A stretch of 64,000 nucleotides of DNA from Sphingobium estronivorans (GTDB lineage: Bacteria; Pseudomonadota; Alphaproteobacteria; Sphingomonadales; Sphingomonadaceae): positions 1-64,000 of the forward strand of contig NZ_LFCT01000014.1 of the NCBI RefSeq assembly GCF_008692605.1. Direction: 5' to 3'. The notes under the pieces were generated by a model. That model did not search any database, was not told the DNA's origin, and saw nothing but the letters and a program-made list of their open reading frames with translations. Both the position numbers and the translations under genes were made by a program. Every line of letters begins with the position of its first letter. The first letter of the stretch is position 1. This document shows positions 45,792 to 55,588 of the stretch, piece by piece.

Positions 45792-46648
45792 CCCCGCGTT
45801 TCGCCCGCTATGCCGTGATCGACTGGTCGGGCGCCAAAGGGTCCCGCCACAAGGGCATAGCAGTCGCCCTCTGCGAAGCCGGAGAGGCGGTTCCCACGCT
45901 CCAGCATCCCGAAGGCGGCGGCTTCTGGTCCCGGCAGGCGGTCGCCGACTGGTTGATCCGGGTGGCCCATGAAGCGCCAACTCTGTTCGGCTTCGATTTC
46001 AGCTTCGCGCCGCCCTATGTGGCCCGTGCAAGCTATCTGCCCGGCGATGACGTGCCGATCACCGGTCCCGCCTTCTGGGCTTATGTTGACGGTATTTGCG
46101 AGGATGAGGATCTGGGCGCGGCCAGCCTGCTCGAACGCACGCACCGCCGTCATTTCTATTTTGGCAAGGCGGACGGCGTGAAGGCCGACTTTATGCACAA
46201 CCGTCAGTGCGAAGCCCATTACAACGCCCAGGGCGGAGGCAAGCCCTCCACTGTCTATGATGCCATCGGCGCCGCGCAGGTGGCCAAGGCGAGCTTTGCC
46301 GGGATGCGCCTGCTCCACCATGTCCACGCCCATGTGCCGGTCTGGCCCTTCGACCCGCCGCGTCCCATCGGCTCGCTGATCGTCGAAATTTATACCAGCA
46401 TAGCCGCTCGCGCCGCCGGCCGCCCAAAGGGCAGGGCGAAGATGCGCGACCTTGCCGCGTTGAACGATGCGTTGCTCGCCGTCGAATCGCAGCCGCATGA
46501 AGGGCTGCCCCCCGACGACCACGGCGCCGACGCGATCCTGACCGCCGCCTGGCTCCGCCGCGCGGCGCCGCGGCCGAGCCTGTGGAAGCCGCCGTTGCTG
46601 ACGGAAAAAATCGCTGCAACAGAGGGCTGGACGTTCGGCATCATCTGA
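45788..46648 (+). CDS. Predicted RNase H-fold (DUF429-like) protein coupled to rarA
   Basis: 286 residues. The family name is uncertain, but the pattern is that of an RNase-H-like fold: Asp12 in AVIDWSGAKG on strand 1, Asp70 in FGFDFSFAPP, Glu200 in LIVEIYTS, and Asp243/244/248 in DDHGADAILTAAW. These acidic positions resemble DUF429/RuvC-type metal sites. The 4-bp overlap with rarA suggests joint action in DNA transactions, which is inference. A hairpin and tRNA-Thr follow. Confidence 0.7.
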   Translation: MTPRFARYAVIDWSGAKGSRHKGIAVALCEAGEAVPTLQHPEGGGFWSRQAVADWLIRVAHEAPTLFGFDFSFAPPYVARASYLPGDDVPITGPAFWAYVDGICEDEDLGAASLLERTHRRHFYFGKADGVKADFMHNRQCEAHYNAQGGGKPSTVYDAIGAAQVAKASFAGMRLLHHVHAHVPVWPFDPPRPIGSLIVEIYTSIAARAAGRPKGRAKMRDLAALNDALLAVESQPHEGLPPDDHGADAILTAAWLRRAAPRPSLWKPPLLTEKIAATEGWTFGII

Positions 46649-46654
46649 TAGTAA

Positions 46655-46679
46655 GGCGCGTCCGTCCGAAAACGGACGC

Positions 46680-46682
<3 letters not shown>
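46655..46682. other. Hairpin overlapping the 5' end of tRNA-Thr
   Basis: GGCGCGTCCGT (46655-46665) pairs with ACGGACGCGCC (46672-46682), an 11-bp stem. It overlaps the first three bases of the tRNA and could end transcription of the preceding gene, or compete with tRNA folding in a read-through transcript. There is no T-run. Confidence 0.6.
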
Positions 46683-46754
<72 letters not shown>

Positions 46755-46761
46755 TTCACTT

Positions 46762-47307
46762 TCACTTGGCGAGTTCAGCCTCGATGGCCGCGATCAGGCC
46801 CGCGTCATCGGGCGCGGTGGTCGGCGCGAAGCGGGCGGCGACGGTGCCGTCCCTGGCGATCACGAACTTCTCGAAATTCCAGAGCACTTCCGGCTCCTGC
46901 GTTGGCGTCATGCCATAGCCTTGCAGCTTTTCGCGGAAGGTGGCGGCGTCGCCCTGCGCGCTGGGCTGGGCGCTGGTCAGTGCGGCGTAGAGCGGGTGCT
47001 TTTCCGGGCCGGTGACGACGATCTTTTCGAACATCGGGAAGTCGACGCCGAAATTGGTGGTGCAGAAGGTCGCGATCTCGTCATTGCTGCCCGGTTCCTG
47101 CGCGCCGAAATCATTGGCGGGGAAACCGGCCACCACCAGGCCCTCGTCCTTATACTGGCCGTAGAGCTTTTCCAGCCCCTCATATTGCGGGGTCAGGCCG
47201 CATTTGGAAGCGACGTTGACCGCCAGCACGACCTTGCCCGCATAGTCGGCAAGGCTGGCGTCGGTGCCCTTGATGGTCTTGAGGGGGATTTTCTGAATGT
47301 CGGTCAT
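46762..47307 (-). CDS. Glutathione peroxidase
   Basis: 181 residues: peroxidatic Cys36 in NVASKCGLTPQY (Cys replaces selenocysteine), GFPANDFGAQEPG with the Gln, and WNFEKF with the Trp of the tetrad. It reduces peroxides using thioredoxin or glutathione. It ends 7 bp from the tRNA 3' end, on the opposite strand. Confidence 0.94.
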   Translation of the reverse strand: MTDIQKIPLKTIKGTDASLADYAGKVVLAVNVASKCGLTPQYEGLEKLYGQYKDEGLVVAGFPANDFGAQEPGSNDEIATFCTTNFGVDFPMFEKIVVTGPEKHPLYAALTSAQPSAQGDAATFREKLQGYGMTPTQEPEVLWNFEKFVIARDGTVAARFAPTTAPDDAGLIAAIEAELAK

Positions 47308-47341
47308 GCGGCTCTCCTTGGAAATTGAGTGAACCCTGTCA

Positions 47342-48070
47342 TCATATGGCGGCGCCGAAAAGCCTGCCTGCTCCAGCGGTTACGGCCATGGCCAACACGC
47401 CCCAGAAGGTGACCCGCGCTACGGACCGTGCCCAATGGCCGCCGCCCAGCCATGCGCCGATAAACCCAAGCAGCGCCAGGCAAAGGAGCGAGGTCAGGAC
47501 GACGGACGTGATCGCGGTGGAACCGGGGCTGATGACGGCAGCGAGTACGGGGAAGATGGCACCCGCAGCGAACGTGGCGGCGGAGGTGAGAGCTGCCTGG
47601 ATCGGGCGGGCGGTGCTGACTTCGGAAATGCCCAGTTCGTCGCGCGCATGGGCGGCGAGGGCGTCGGCGTCCATCAATTGGGTCGCCACCTGTCCGGCTA
47701 AGTCGGGCTTGAGGCCGCGGGCGATATAAATATCGCGTAATTCTTCCCATTCCACATGGGGTTGTTGGGCAAGCGCCTTCTTTTCCTTGGCGAGATCGGC
47801 GTTTTCCGTATCGGACTGCGCGCTGACGGACACATATTCTCCCGCCGCCATCGACATGGCGCCCGCGAACAGCGCGGCGATGCCGGAAAGGAGAATGGCG
47901 TCCCGCGAAGCGCCGGAGACGGCAATGCCGGTCAGCAGGCTGGCGGTCGAGACGATGCCGTCATTGGCGCCCAGCACCGCGGCACGGAGCCAGCCGACGC
48001 GGTTGACATAATGGACGGCGTGATGGCCGTCTATCACGTCCCTGTCCTGCATCACGCTGGTCTGTTCCAT
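47342..48070 (-). CDS. VIT/CCC1-family iron or manganese transporter
   Basis: 242 residues: GWLRAAVLGANDGIVSTASLLTG, AGAMSMAAGEYVSVSAQSDTENAD, a cytoplasmic acidic helix region, then membrane helices to the C-terminus. This layout matches VIT1-type metal exporters that move Fe(II) or Mn(II). It lies beside the glutathione peroxidase gene, which may reflect oxidative-stress metal handling (inference). Confidence 0.93.
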   Translation of the reverse strand: MEQTSVMQDRDVIDGHHAVHYVNRVGWLRAAVLGANDGIVSTASLLTGIAVSGASRDAILLSGIAALFAGAMSMAAGEYVSVSAQSDTENADLAKEKKALAQQPHVEWEELRDIYIARGLKPDLAGQVATQLMDADALAAHARDELGISEVSTARPIQAALTSAATFAAGAIFPVLAAVISPGSTAITSVVLTSLLCLALLGFIGAWLGGGHWARSVARVTFWGVLAMAVTAGAGRLFGAAI

Positions 48071-48128
48071 GCGCCTTTCCCCTGATCGCGCCCATGGCTA
48101 CCAGATGAGAGGATCGGCGCAAGGGCTT

Positions 48129-49907
48129 CTAGGCGCTGAGACCTTCGGCCTTTTCCGCCAGTTCCAGCCAGCGTTCCTCCGCCGCGTCCTTTTCGGCGCG
48201 GGCTTTTTCGATGGCCTTGGTAAGCGCGTCGAACTTGCCGGGATCGCGGCTGTAGAGATTGGGATCGGCCAGCGCGTCCTCGTCGCGGGCGATGGCGGCC
48301 TCGATCTCCTCAATGCGTTTGGGGATCAGGTCGAAATCGCGCTGGTCCTTGTAGCTGAGCTTGGTCGCGGCGGTTTTCGGCGGAGCCGGCGCGGCGGTCT
48401 TCTTCTCGGCCCTGGGCGCGTTCTTCGGCTGGCGTTTGGCGACCCAGTCGGCATAGCCGCCCACGATCACGTCGATCGTGCCGGAGCCGTCGAGGCCCAG
48501 CGTCACCGTCACCGTGCGGTCGAGAAAGTCGCGGTCGTGGCTGACGATCAGCACCGTGCCGTCATAGTCGGCAATGACCTCCTGAAGCAGGTCGAGCGTT
48601 TCGAGGTCGAGATCGTTGGTCGGTTCGTCGAGGACCAGCAGGTTCGATTCGCGGGCGAACTCGCGGGCGAAGAGGAGCCGAGAGCGTTCGCCGCCCGACA
48701 GGGTGCCGACCCGCGCCTCTGCCAGCGAGGGATCGAAGAGAAACTCTTTCAGATAGCCATGGACATGCTTGCGTACGCCACGCACATCGATCCAGTCGCC
48801 GCCTTCGGCCAGCACGTCGCGCACCCGCTTGTCCGGCTGCATCAGGCTGCGCTGCTGGTCGATGAAGATCATGTCGAGCGACTTGGCCTGTTTGACCTGC
48901 CCGGAGTCGGGTTCGCTTTCGCCGGTCAGCAGTTTCAGCAGCGTCGTCTTGCCCGCGCCGTTGCCGCCGACGATGCCGATCCGGTCGCCGCGCTGAATAC
49001 GCAGGGAGAAGTCCTTGATGACCGTGCGGTCGCCGAACTGCTTCGTGACATGTTCGGCGGTGATGACGCTCTTTGTCTTGTTGTCGTCGGCGGCGACGGC
49101 GATCTTCGCGACGTCCTGCGGCCCGACCATGGCGGCGCGCTGGGCACGCATTTCCCAGAGCTTCGCAAGGCGGCCCTGGTTGCGCTTGCGGCGGGCGGTC
49201 ACGCCGCGTTCCAGCCAATGGGCTTCGATCTTGAGCTTGGCGTCCAGCTTTTCGGCGGCGCGGGCCTCCTCGGCATAGACCGCTTCCATCCATTCCTCGA
49301 AACCGCCGAAACCGATCTCGTTGCGACGGATGCCGCCCCGGTCCAGCCACAGCGTCTGGCGGGTCAGGCGGGTCAGGAAGGCGCGGTCGTGGCTGATGAC
49401 GATGAACGCGCCATTATAGCGGCTGAGCCAGCCTTCCAGCCAGTCAATGGCATCGATGTCGAGATGGTTGGTCGGCTCGTCGAGCAACAGCAGGTCGGGT
49501 TCGCTCGCCAGGGCACGCGCGATGGCGGCGCGGCGGCGCTCGCCTCCCGATGCGGTGGCGGCGTCGCGATTGAGATCGGTGCCGAGTTGGCTGGCAATGG
49601 CATCCACCTCATGGGCGGGCGGCGCGAACTGGCCCGCCAGCGCAAAATCGCGCAGCGTGGCGAAACCGGAAACGTCGGGGTCCTGCTCCAGCATGATGAC
49701 GCGCGCGCCGGGACGTGCCGAGCGGGTGCCTTCGTCCGGCTCGATCTGGCCGGCGATGAGCTTCAACAGTGTCGTCTTGCCCGCGCCGTTGCGGCCGATC
49801 AGCGCCAGCCGATCCCGTTCCCCGACGAAAATGTCGAGATTGCGGAAAAGCCAATGGGTGCCCTGAGAGAGGCCAAGATTTTCGAAGGAGAGAATGGGAG
49901 CCGCCAT
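48129..49907 (-). CDS. ABC-F ATPase, Uup-like
   Basis: 592 residues from ATG 49907 with two ATPase domains: Walker A GRNGAGKTTLLKL and GGNGAGKTTLLKL, signatures SGGERRR and SGGERSR, Walker B LLLDEPTNHLD and LVLDEPTNDLD. A C-terminal coiled coil (DQRDFDLIPKRIEEIE onward) marks Uup. No transmembrane parts. ABC-F proteins act on ribosomes or, for Uup, DNA branch structures. Confidence 0.92.
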   Translation of the reverse strand: MAAPILSFENLGLSQGTHWLFRNLDIFVGERDRLALIGRNGAGKTTLLKLIAGQIEPDEGTRSARPGARVIMLEQDPDVSGFATLRDFALAGQFAPPAHEVDAIASQLGTDLNRDAATASGGERRRAAIARALASEPDLLLLDEPTNHLDIDAIDWLEGWLSRYNGAFIVISHDRAFLTRLTRQTLWLDRGGIRRNEIGFGGFEEWMEAVYAEEARAAEKLDAKLKIEAHWLERGVTARRKRNQGRLAKLWEMRAQRAAMVGPQDVAKIAVAADDNKTKSVITAEHVTKQFGDRTVIKDFSLRIQRGDRIGIVGGNGAGKTTLLKLLTGESEPDSGQVKQAKSLDMIFIDQQRSLMQPDKRVRDVLAEGGDWIDVRGVRKHVHGYLKEFLFDPSLAEARVGTLSGGERSRLLFAREFARESNLLVLDEPTNDLDLETLDLLQEVIADYDGTVLIVSHDRDFLDRTVTVTLGLDGSGTIDVIVGGYADWVAKRQPKNAPRAEKKTAAPAPPKTAATKLSYKDQRDFDLIPKRIEEIEAAIARDEDALADPNLYSRDPGKFDALTKAIEKARAEKDAAEERWLELAEKAEGLSA

Positions 49908-50045
49908 GGGCGTGCAGCTAAGACCTTGTGGGCTTCGGGGCAAGAGGGGGAACCGGAAGCTTTCTGACGGCTTTCAACGCGTGTCAGCGTCCATTCATCG
50001 CATCCGTCACAATAGACGTGCATCGCTTTTTGAGGAGAAAGCCCT

Positions 50046-50774
50046 GTGAAATCAACGCTCGCCCTGATGGCCCTTGGCGCCGTGCTGCCGACCGCAGCCC
50101 TTGCGCAGACCAGCGTCACCATCGCGGAAACCGCGCCGATCGTGACATTGAACGTTACGGAAACCGTCGAAGCCGCGCCCGACATGGCCACGGTCGGCAC
50201 CGGTGTCCAGACCCGCGCGCAGACCGCCGCACAGGCCATGCGCGACAATGCGGTGCAGATGGACAGGCTGATCGCGGCGCTGGTGAAGGCGGGCATCCCG
50301 AAGAAGGACATCCAGACCAGCGGCATCAATCTGTCGGCGCAATATGACTATAGCAATCGCGATGGGCAGCCTTCCGGGCCGCGCTTCATCGGCTACGAGG
50401 CGTCGAACCAGCTTTCGGTGAAGCTGCGCGACATCAAGAAGGTCGGCACGCTGCTCGACACCATGGTCGATGCCGGGGCGAACAATGTGAACGGGCCGAG
50501 CTTCTCGATCAGCGATCCGGCGCCGATGCTGGTGCAGGCACGGGCAGCGGCCCTGAAGAGCGCCAGGACGCAGGCGGACTTCTACGCGCAGGCGGCGGGC
50601 TATCGCGCTGCGCGGCTGGTGTCGATTGCGGAGAGCAATAGCGGCGGCAATCCGCCCATGCCGATGATGGCGGCGGCGCGGTTCAAGGCCGATGCCGCGC
50701 CCGCCACGCCGGTCGAGCCGGGGCAGGTCGGGTCGTCAGTGACGCTGACCGTGCAGTACGCGCTGGACAAGTAA
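50046..50774 (+). CDS. SIMPL-domain (DUF541) periplasmic protein
   Basis: 242 residues with a signal peptide (LPTAALAQT cleavage). The SIMPL core: VTETVEAAPDMATVGTGVQTRA, DIQTSGINLSAQYDY and SQADFYAQAAGYR-type helix (here ARTQADFYAQAAGYRAARLVSI). Family members form periplasmic rings; function is poorly known, linked to oxidative stress. Single-gene unit. Confidence 0.92.
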   Translation: MKSTLALMALGAVLPTAALAQTSVTIAETAPIVTLNVTETVEAAPDMATVGTGVQTRAQTAAQAMRDNAVQMDRLIAALVKAGIPKKDIQTSGINLSAQYDYSNRDGQPSGPRFIGYEASNQLSVKLRDIKKVGTLLDTMVDAGANNVNGPSFSISDPAPMLVQARAAALKSARTQADFYAQAAGYRAARLVSIAESNSGGNPPMPMMAAARFKADAAPATPVEPGQVGSSVTLTVQYALDK

Positions 50775-50882
50775 GCAGGGCTTGACCGTCGGGAGGAAGC
50801 GTTTCGGGCTGAAACCTCCCCTCCCGGCGGGTCGTGCCATGGACCACTGGCGCTGAGGGGCGGCTCTCCCTATAGCTGGCCC

Positions 50883-53192
50883 ATGGCATCGACCGAAAAG
50901 AATAAGAAATCCGCCGCTTCCCGCGCCAAGGTGCGGCCTGCCGGTTTCCCCACGCGCGAACAGGTGATGGATTTCATCACCTCCGCCGATCAGCCGGCGG
51001 GGAAGAGGGAGATCGCGAAAGCCTTTGGCCTCAAGGGGGCGGAGAAGATCGCGCTCAAGGCGTTGCTCAAGGACATGGCGGATGAGGGGCTGGTCGACAT
51101 CGGTCCGGCACGGGCCTTCCACAAAATGGGCGGCGTGCCCAAGGTTACGGTGCTGCGGATCGTCGATGTCGACGACACCACATTGATCGCGACGCCGGAG
51201 CGCTGGGAGGCGGAGGGGCAGCCCGCGCCCCGGCTGCGGGTGGTGGAGCGCGGCAAACGCGGTGCGCTGACCATCGGCGACCGGATTTTGGCGCGGACGG
51301 AAGAGGCGGGGCGCGGCTGGGTCGCGCATCCGATGAAGAAGCTCGCCAAGGCCAGCGAGGAATTGCTGGGCGTGGTCGAGGAAGGCGAGGGCGGCAAGCT
51401 GTGGCTGCGGCCCGTCGACAAGCGCATCCGCCGGGACACGCCGATTTCGGACGTCGGGACAGCGAAGAAGGGCGATCTGGTGCTGGCCGAGCCGGTGGGC
51501 AGGCCGCCGCGGATCAGCGCGCGGGTGACGGATATTCTCGGCGATCCCTTCGCGCCGCGCAGTTTCAGCCTGATCGCGATTCACAAACATGGCATTCCGC
51601 ATGTCTTTTCGGAGCGGGTCGAGGAAGAGGCGGTCACGGCTTCCGGACTTGCCCTGCACGAGGAGAAGCGGGAGGATTTGCGCCATCTGCCCATCGTCGC
51701 CATCGATCCGGTGGATGCGCGGGATCATGACGATGCGGTCTGGGCGGCGCCGGATGACGATCCGGCCAATGTCGGCGGCTATAAGGCCATCGTCGCGATT
51801 GCGGACGTCAGCTATTATGTGCGGCCGGGGAGCGCGCTGGATCGCGAGGCGAGGAAGCGGGGGAACAGCGTCTATTTCCCCGATCTGGTCGTGCCGATGT
51901 TGCCGCATCAGCTTTCCTCCGACATGTGTTCGCTGCGGGCGGGTGAGGATCGGGCGGCGATGGCCTGTCATCTGGTCGTCGATGCCGCGGGCAAGGTGAA
52001 GAGCTGGCGTTTCTCCCGCGCGATCATCCGGGTGGCGGCCGTGCTGGCCTATGAGGATGCGCAGGCGGCGATCGATGGCGAAAAGCCGCTCGACCTGCTG
52101 GAGGCGGCGCTCAAGCCGCTTTGGGCCTGCTGGGCGCTGCTGCGCAAGGCGCGGGACAAGCGGGAGCCGTTGGCGCTGGACCTGCCTGAGCGGCGGGTGG
52201 TGCTGGATGAGTTTGGGAAGATCGTCAGCGTGACGGTGCGCGAGCGGCTCGACGCGCACATGCTGATCGAGGATTATATGATCGCCGCCAATGTCGCGGC
52301 GGCCAAGGCGCTGGAACAGAAGAAGGCGCCGGTCATGTATCGTGTCCATGAGCCGCCGAGCCGGGACAAGCTGGTGGCGCTGAAGGATTATCTGGCGACC
52401 TTCGACATCGAATTCGCGCTTGGGCAGGTGGTGAAGCCTTCGACCTTCAACCAGTTGATAAAACGCGTCGGGGAAGCCGAGGAAAAGCCGCAGATCATGG
52501 AGCAGATCCTGCGCAGTCAGACCCAGGCCTATTATGCGCCGTCCAATCTGGGGCATTTCGGGCTGGCGCTGGGTTCTTACGCGCATTTCACCTCGCCGAT
52601 CCGGCGTTATGCGGACCTGCTGGTGCATCGGGCGCTGGTGGGCGCCTATGGGCTGGAACTGCCCGCGCCCAAGGGCGGTGTCATCCCCGACCGGTCATCG
52701 TTGAGCGGCGAGGATATGGAGAATATGGGCCGCGTCGGCGAGATGATCAGCCAGCATGAGCGGCGCGCCATGGAAGCGGAGCGCGAGACGATCGACCGTT
52801 ATGTCGCGGCGTTTCTGGCGGCGCATGTGGGCGATCTGGTCGAGGCGCGGATCACCGGGGTGCAGAGCTTCGGCTTCTTCGCGACGGTCGAGGGGCTTGG
52901 CGGCGATGGGCTGGTGCCGGTGTCGACGCTGGGCGACGAGCGCTTCTTCTATGACGAGGCCGGGCGCGCGCTGGAGGGCGTGGAGAGCGGGGATCGCTAT
53001 ACTGTCGGGCAGCGCTTGCAGTTGCGCTTGGCGGAGGCGGACCCGATCAACGGGGCGTTGCGCTTCGAATTGCCCGATGCCTTGCCGCAGCGGCCGAGCT
53101 TTCGGAAGGACCGGGCAAGGCCGGGGATCAAGCGCGGGCGGCCCGCCAATATCCGGCATATCGGGGCGAAGCGGGGGAAGCATCGGCGGTGA
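50883..53192 (+). CDS. rnr: Ribonuclease R
   Basis: 769 residues: N-terminal winged helix (FPTREQVMDFITSADQPAGKREIAKAF), cold-shock domains, RNB catalytic domain with metal Asp residues in IDPVDARDHDDAVW, and YAHFTSPIRRYADLLVHR, then an S1 domain (VGDLVEARITGVQSFGFF) and a basic tail. It degrades structured RNA 3' to 5'. Length is usual for RNase R. Confidence 0.95.
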   Translation: MASTEKNKKSAASRAKVRPAGFPTREQVMDFITSADQPAGKREIAKAFGLKGAEKIALKALLKDMADEGLVDIGPARAFHKMGGVPKVTVLRIVDVDDTTLIATPERWEAEGQPAPRLRVVERGKRGALTIGDRILARTEEAGRGWVAHPMKKLAKASEELLGVVEEGEGGKLWLRPVDKRIRRDTPISDVGTAKKGDLVLAEPVGRPPRISARVTDILGDPFAPRSFSLIAIHKHGIPHVFSERVEEEAVTASGLALHEEKREDLRHLPIVAIDPVDARDHDDAVWAAPDDDPANVGGYKAIVAIADVSYYVRPGSALDREARKRGNSVYFPDLVVPMLPHQLSSDMCSLRAGEDRAAMACHLVVDAAGKVKSWRFSRAIIRVAAVLAYEDAQAAIDGEKPLDLLEAALKPLWACWALLRKARDKREPLALDLPERRVVLDEFGKIVSVTVRERLDAHMLIEDYMIAANVAAAKALEQKKAPVMYRVHEPPSRDKLVALKDYLATFDIEFALGQVVKPSTFNQLIKRVGEAEEKPQIMEQILRSQTQAYYAPSNLGHFGLALGSYAHFTSPIRRYADLLVHRALVGAYGLELPAPKGGVIPDRSSLSGEDMENMGRVGEMISQHERRAMEAERETIDRYVAAFLAAHVGDLVEARITGVQSFGFFATVEGLGGDGLVPVSTLGDERFFYDEAGRALEGVESGDRYTVGQRLQLRLAEADPINGALRFELPDALPQRPSFRKDRARPGIKRGRPANIRHIGAKRGKHRR

Positions 53193-53204
53193 CGGGCGTG
53201 GGGA

Positions 53205-53660
53205 TCAACTCAGCCGGTCGATGGCTTCGGCATCCAGGCCACCGGGGATGATCATGATCGGGCAGGGCAGCTTGCCCGCATCGGCGCCCGCAAAGTGCGA
53301 GACGAGGACGCCCGGAGGGCCGCTGGCCGCGGCGCCCAGCACGAGGGCGGCGACATCGTCCATCTCCTCCAGCGTGCGGCGCACGACCGTTACCGGATCG
53401 CCCTGCCGCACGGTGATGCTCGGGCGGATGCCGGATTCGTCGGTGAGCGTGCCGGCGGCGCTCGTCACCAGCGCTTCGGCCCGTTGCAGGGCTTCATCCT
53501 CCATGGTCGCCTGCACGCCGCCCCATTGGACGAACTCGGCGGGCGGGATGAGTGCCAGGATACGAACCGCGCCCGCCGTCTTGGCGGCGCGGCGGGCGGC
53601 GAAGCGGAGTGCCGTTTCTGCCTCGGCCGATTCGTCGACGACAACCAGATATGTCCGCAT
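53205..53660 (-). CDS. Universal stress protein family (UspA) protein
   Basis: 151 residues from ATG 53660 (MRTYLVVVDESAEAETALRFAARRA), with a single Usp domain ending in SHFAGADAGKLPCPIMIIPGG. Nucleotide-binding G-x2-G-x9-G is only partly kept. The frame continues far upstream as an antisense shadow of the E2 gene; the start chosen fits the family. Confidence 0.9.
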   Translation of the reverse strand: MRTYLVVVDESAEAETALRFAARRAAKTAGAVRILALIPPAEFVQWGGVQATMEDEALQRAEALVTSAAGTLTDESGIRPSITVRQGDPVTVVRRTLEEMDDVAALVLGAAASGPPGVLVSHFAGADAGKLPCPIMIIPGGLDAEAIDRLS

Positions 53661-53864
53661 GGCTTGCCCAATCCGAAGTCTGAAAATCCCGTTTGCCGGG
53701 ACGTTATATTGGCTCTCTGTACCCATCTGGTTAATAGCGAACCAGTGTGGTGAAATGTGGCTTAATATCGGGCTCAGCGCAAGCCATGGCCTTGACCGTC
53801 CCGGATAAAGCGCCGAAACGGCTGTCATCGCCCTGCGCTCTATAAGATGAGAGGCCCCCAGTTC

Positions 53865-55148
53865 ATGAGCAAAACGATCCAGATGCCCGCGCTGTCCCCG
53901 ACCATGGAAGAAGGGACGCTGGCGAAGTGGCTGGTGAAGGAGGGCGACACGGTTTCGTCCGGCGATCTGCTGGCGGAGATCGAGACCGACAAGGCGACGA
54001 TGGAGTTCGAAGCGGTCGATGAAGGCGTCATCGCCAAAATCCTGGTGGCCGAAGGCTCCGAGGGGGTGAAGGTGGGCACCGTCATCGCCATTATCGCCGA
54101 AGAGGGGGAGGATGTGTCGGCGGCCGCTGCCGATGGGGCTTCGGCGCCCAAGGCGGAAGCGCCCAAGGCCGATCCGGTTCCGCCAAAGTCGGAAAGCGCT
54201 GCTCCGGTGGCCGCAGCCGCCGCCAAGGCGGAGCCCGCGCCCGCAAAGGTTGCGTCCGGCGACCGGGTAAAAGCCAGCCCGTTGGCGCGCCGTCTGGCCG
54301 AAGCGAAGGGCATCGATCTGACGGCCCTGTCGGGTACCGGTCCCAATGGCCGCGTCGTGAAGGCGGATCTGGAGGGCGCCGCGCCCGTTGCCCGGGCCGC
54401 TGCTCAGGCTCCGGCCGCCGTGCCGGTGGCTACGCCTGCCGCCGCGCAGGATTTCGGCATTCCACATGAGGTCATCAAGCTCAGCGGCATGCGCAAGACC
54501 ATCGCGCGCCGCCTGACCGAGTCCAAGCAGCAGGTGCCGCATATCTACCTGACGGTCGATGTGCAGCTCGACAAGCTGCTCAAGCTGCGGAGTGAGCTGA
54601 ATGCCGGTCTGGCCTCGCGCAACGTCAAGCTGTCCGTCAACGACCTGCTGATCAAGGCGCTGGGCGTGGCGCTGATCCAGGTGCCCGAGTGCAACGTGCA
54701 GTTCGCCGGCGACCAGATGCTCCAGTTCAAGCGCGCCGACATCAGCGTCGCCGTGTCGATCCCCGGCGGCCTGATTACGCCGATCGTGACCGGGGTCGAT
54801 AGCAAGGGCGTCGCCGCGATTTCGACCGAGATGAAGGATCTGGCGGCCCGCGCCAAGGACGGCAAGCTGAAGCCCGAGGAATATCAGGGCGGCACCGCCT
54901 CGCTCTCCAACATGGGGATGTTCGGCATCAAGCAGTTCGAAGCCGTCATCAACCCGCCGCAGGCCATGATCATGGCGATTGGCGCGGGCGAGAAGCGCCC
55001 GTTCGTCATCGACGATTCGCTTCAGATCGCGACGGTCATGTCGGCCACGGGCAGCTTCGACCACCGCGCCATCGATGGCGCTGACGGCGCCCGGCTGATG
55101 AAGGCCTTCCGCGAACTGGTCGAAAATCCGCTGGGAATGCTGGCCTGA
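53865..55148 (+). CDS. pdhC: Pyruvate dehydrogenase E2 (dihydrolipoamide acetyltransferase)
   Basis: 427 residues from ATG 53865. Lipoyl domain with lipoylated Lys43 (ETDKAT), Ala/Pro-rich linker, E1/E3-binding domain ([18 protein letters not shown]) and catalytic domain ending [15 protein letters not shown] with the HxxxDG site. It makes acetyl-CoA in the PDH complex. The stop overlaps the thioesterase start (TGATG). E1 genes are not in the window. Confidence 0.94.
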   Translation: MSKTIQMPALSPTMEEGTLAKWLVKEGDTVSSGDLLAEIETDKATMEFEAVDEGVIAKILVAEGSEGVKVGTVIAIIAEEGEDVSAAAADGASAPKAEAPKADPVPPKSESAAPVAAAAAKAEPAPAKVASGDRVKASPLARRLAEAKGIDLTALSGTGPNGRVVKADLEGAAPVARAAAQAPAAVPVATPAAAQDFGIPHEVIKLSGMRKTIARRLTESKQQVPHIYLTVDVQLDKLLKLRSELNAGLASRNVKLSVNDLLIKALGVALIQVPECNVQFAGDQMLQFKRADISVAVSIPGGLITPIVTGVDSKGVAAISTEMKDLAARAKDGKLKPEEYQGGTASLSNMGMFGIKQFEAVINPPQAMIMAIGAGEKRPFVIDDSLQIATVMSATGSFDHRAIDGADGARLMKAFRELVENPLGMLA

Positions 55149-55555
55149 TGGCGGGCGTGGAGGAACGGCCGCCGGAGGACAGCCCGGCGGTGCGCGTCAT
55201 CGCCATGCCGGCCGATACCAATCCCTATGGGGATATTTTCGGCGGCTGGCTGATGAGCCTGATGGACTCGGCTGCGGGATCGGTCGCGGCCCGGCACAGC
55301 CATGGGCGCGCCGTGACTATTGCCGTCGAGGGCATGACCTTTCTGCGGCCGGTCGTCGTGGGCGATGAAGTGTCGGTGTTCGCCAAGCTGGTGTCGGTCG
55401 GGCGGACGTCGATGAAGATCGCCGTCGAAGCCTGGCGCCGGACCCGCCATGACGACCGATCCTACCGCGTGACGAAGGCCACCTTTACCTTTGTGGCGAT
55501 CGGTGAGGATCGCCAACCCCGTTCCGTGCCGTCCTTTACCCCTGCGGCGGACTGA
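55148..55555 (+). CDS. Hotdog-fold acyl-CoA thioesterase (YciA-like)
   Basis: 135 residues: NPYGDIFGGWLMSLMDSAAGSVAARHSHGR with the catalytic Asp, FLRPVVVGDEVSVFAKLVSVGRTSMKI, typical of the YciA/ACOT family that hydrolyses short and long acyl-CoA. The gene starts within the E2 stop (TGATG) and lies 33 bp before lpdA, so it is a coupled member of the PDH operon. Confidence 0.9.
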   Translation: MAGVEERPPEDSPAVRVIAMPADTNPYGDIFGGWLMSLMDSAAGSVAARHSHGRAVTIAVEGMTFLRPVVVGDEVSVFAKLVSVGRTSMKIAVEAWRRTRHDDRSYRVTKATFTFVAIGEDRQPRSVPSFTPAAD

Positions 55556-55588
55556 CCTTCATCTTCCTGCACAGAAGAAAGATTATCA

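Noticed and set aside
53661-55064. Upstream extension of the universal stress protein frame
   Set aside because: It runs antisense through the E2 gene; the Usp domain starts at 53660.
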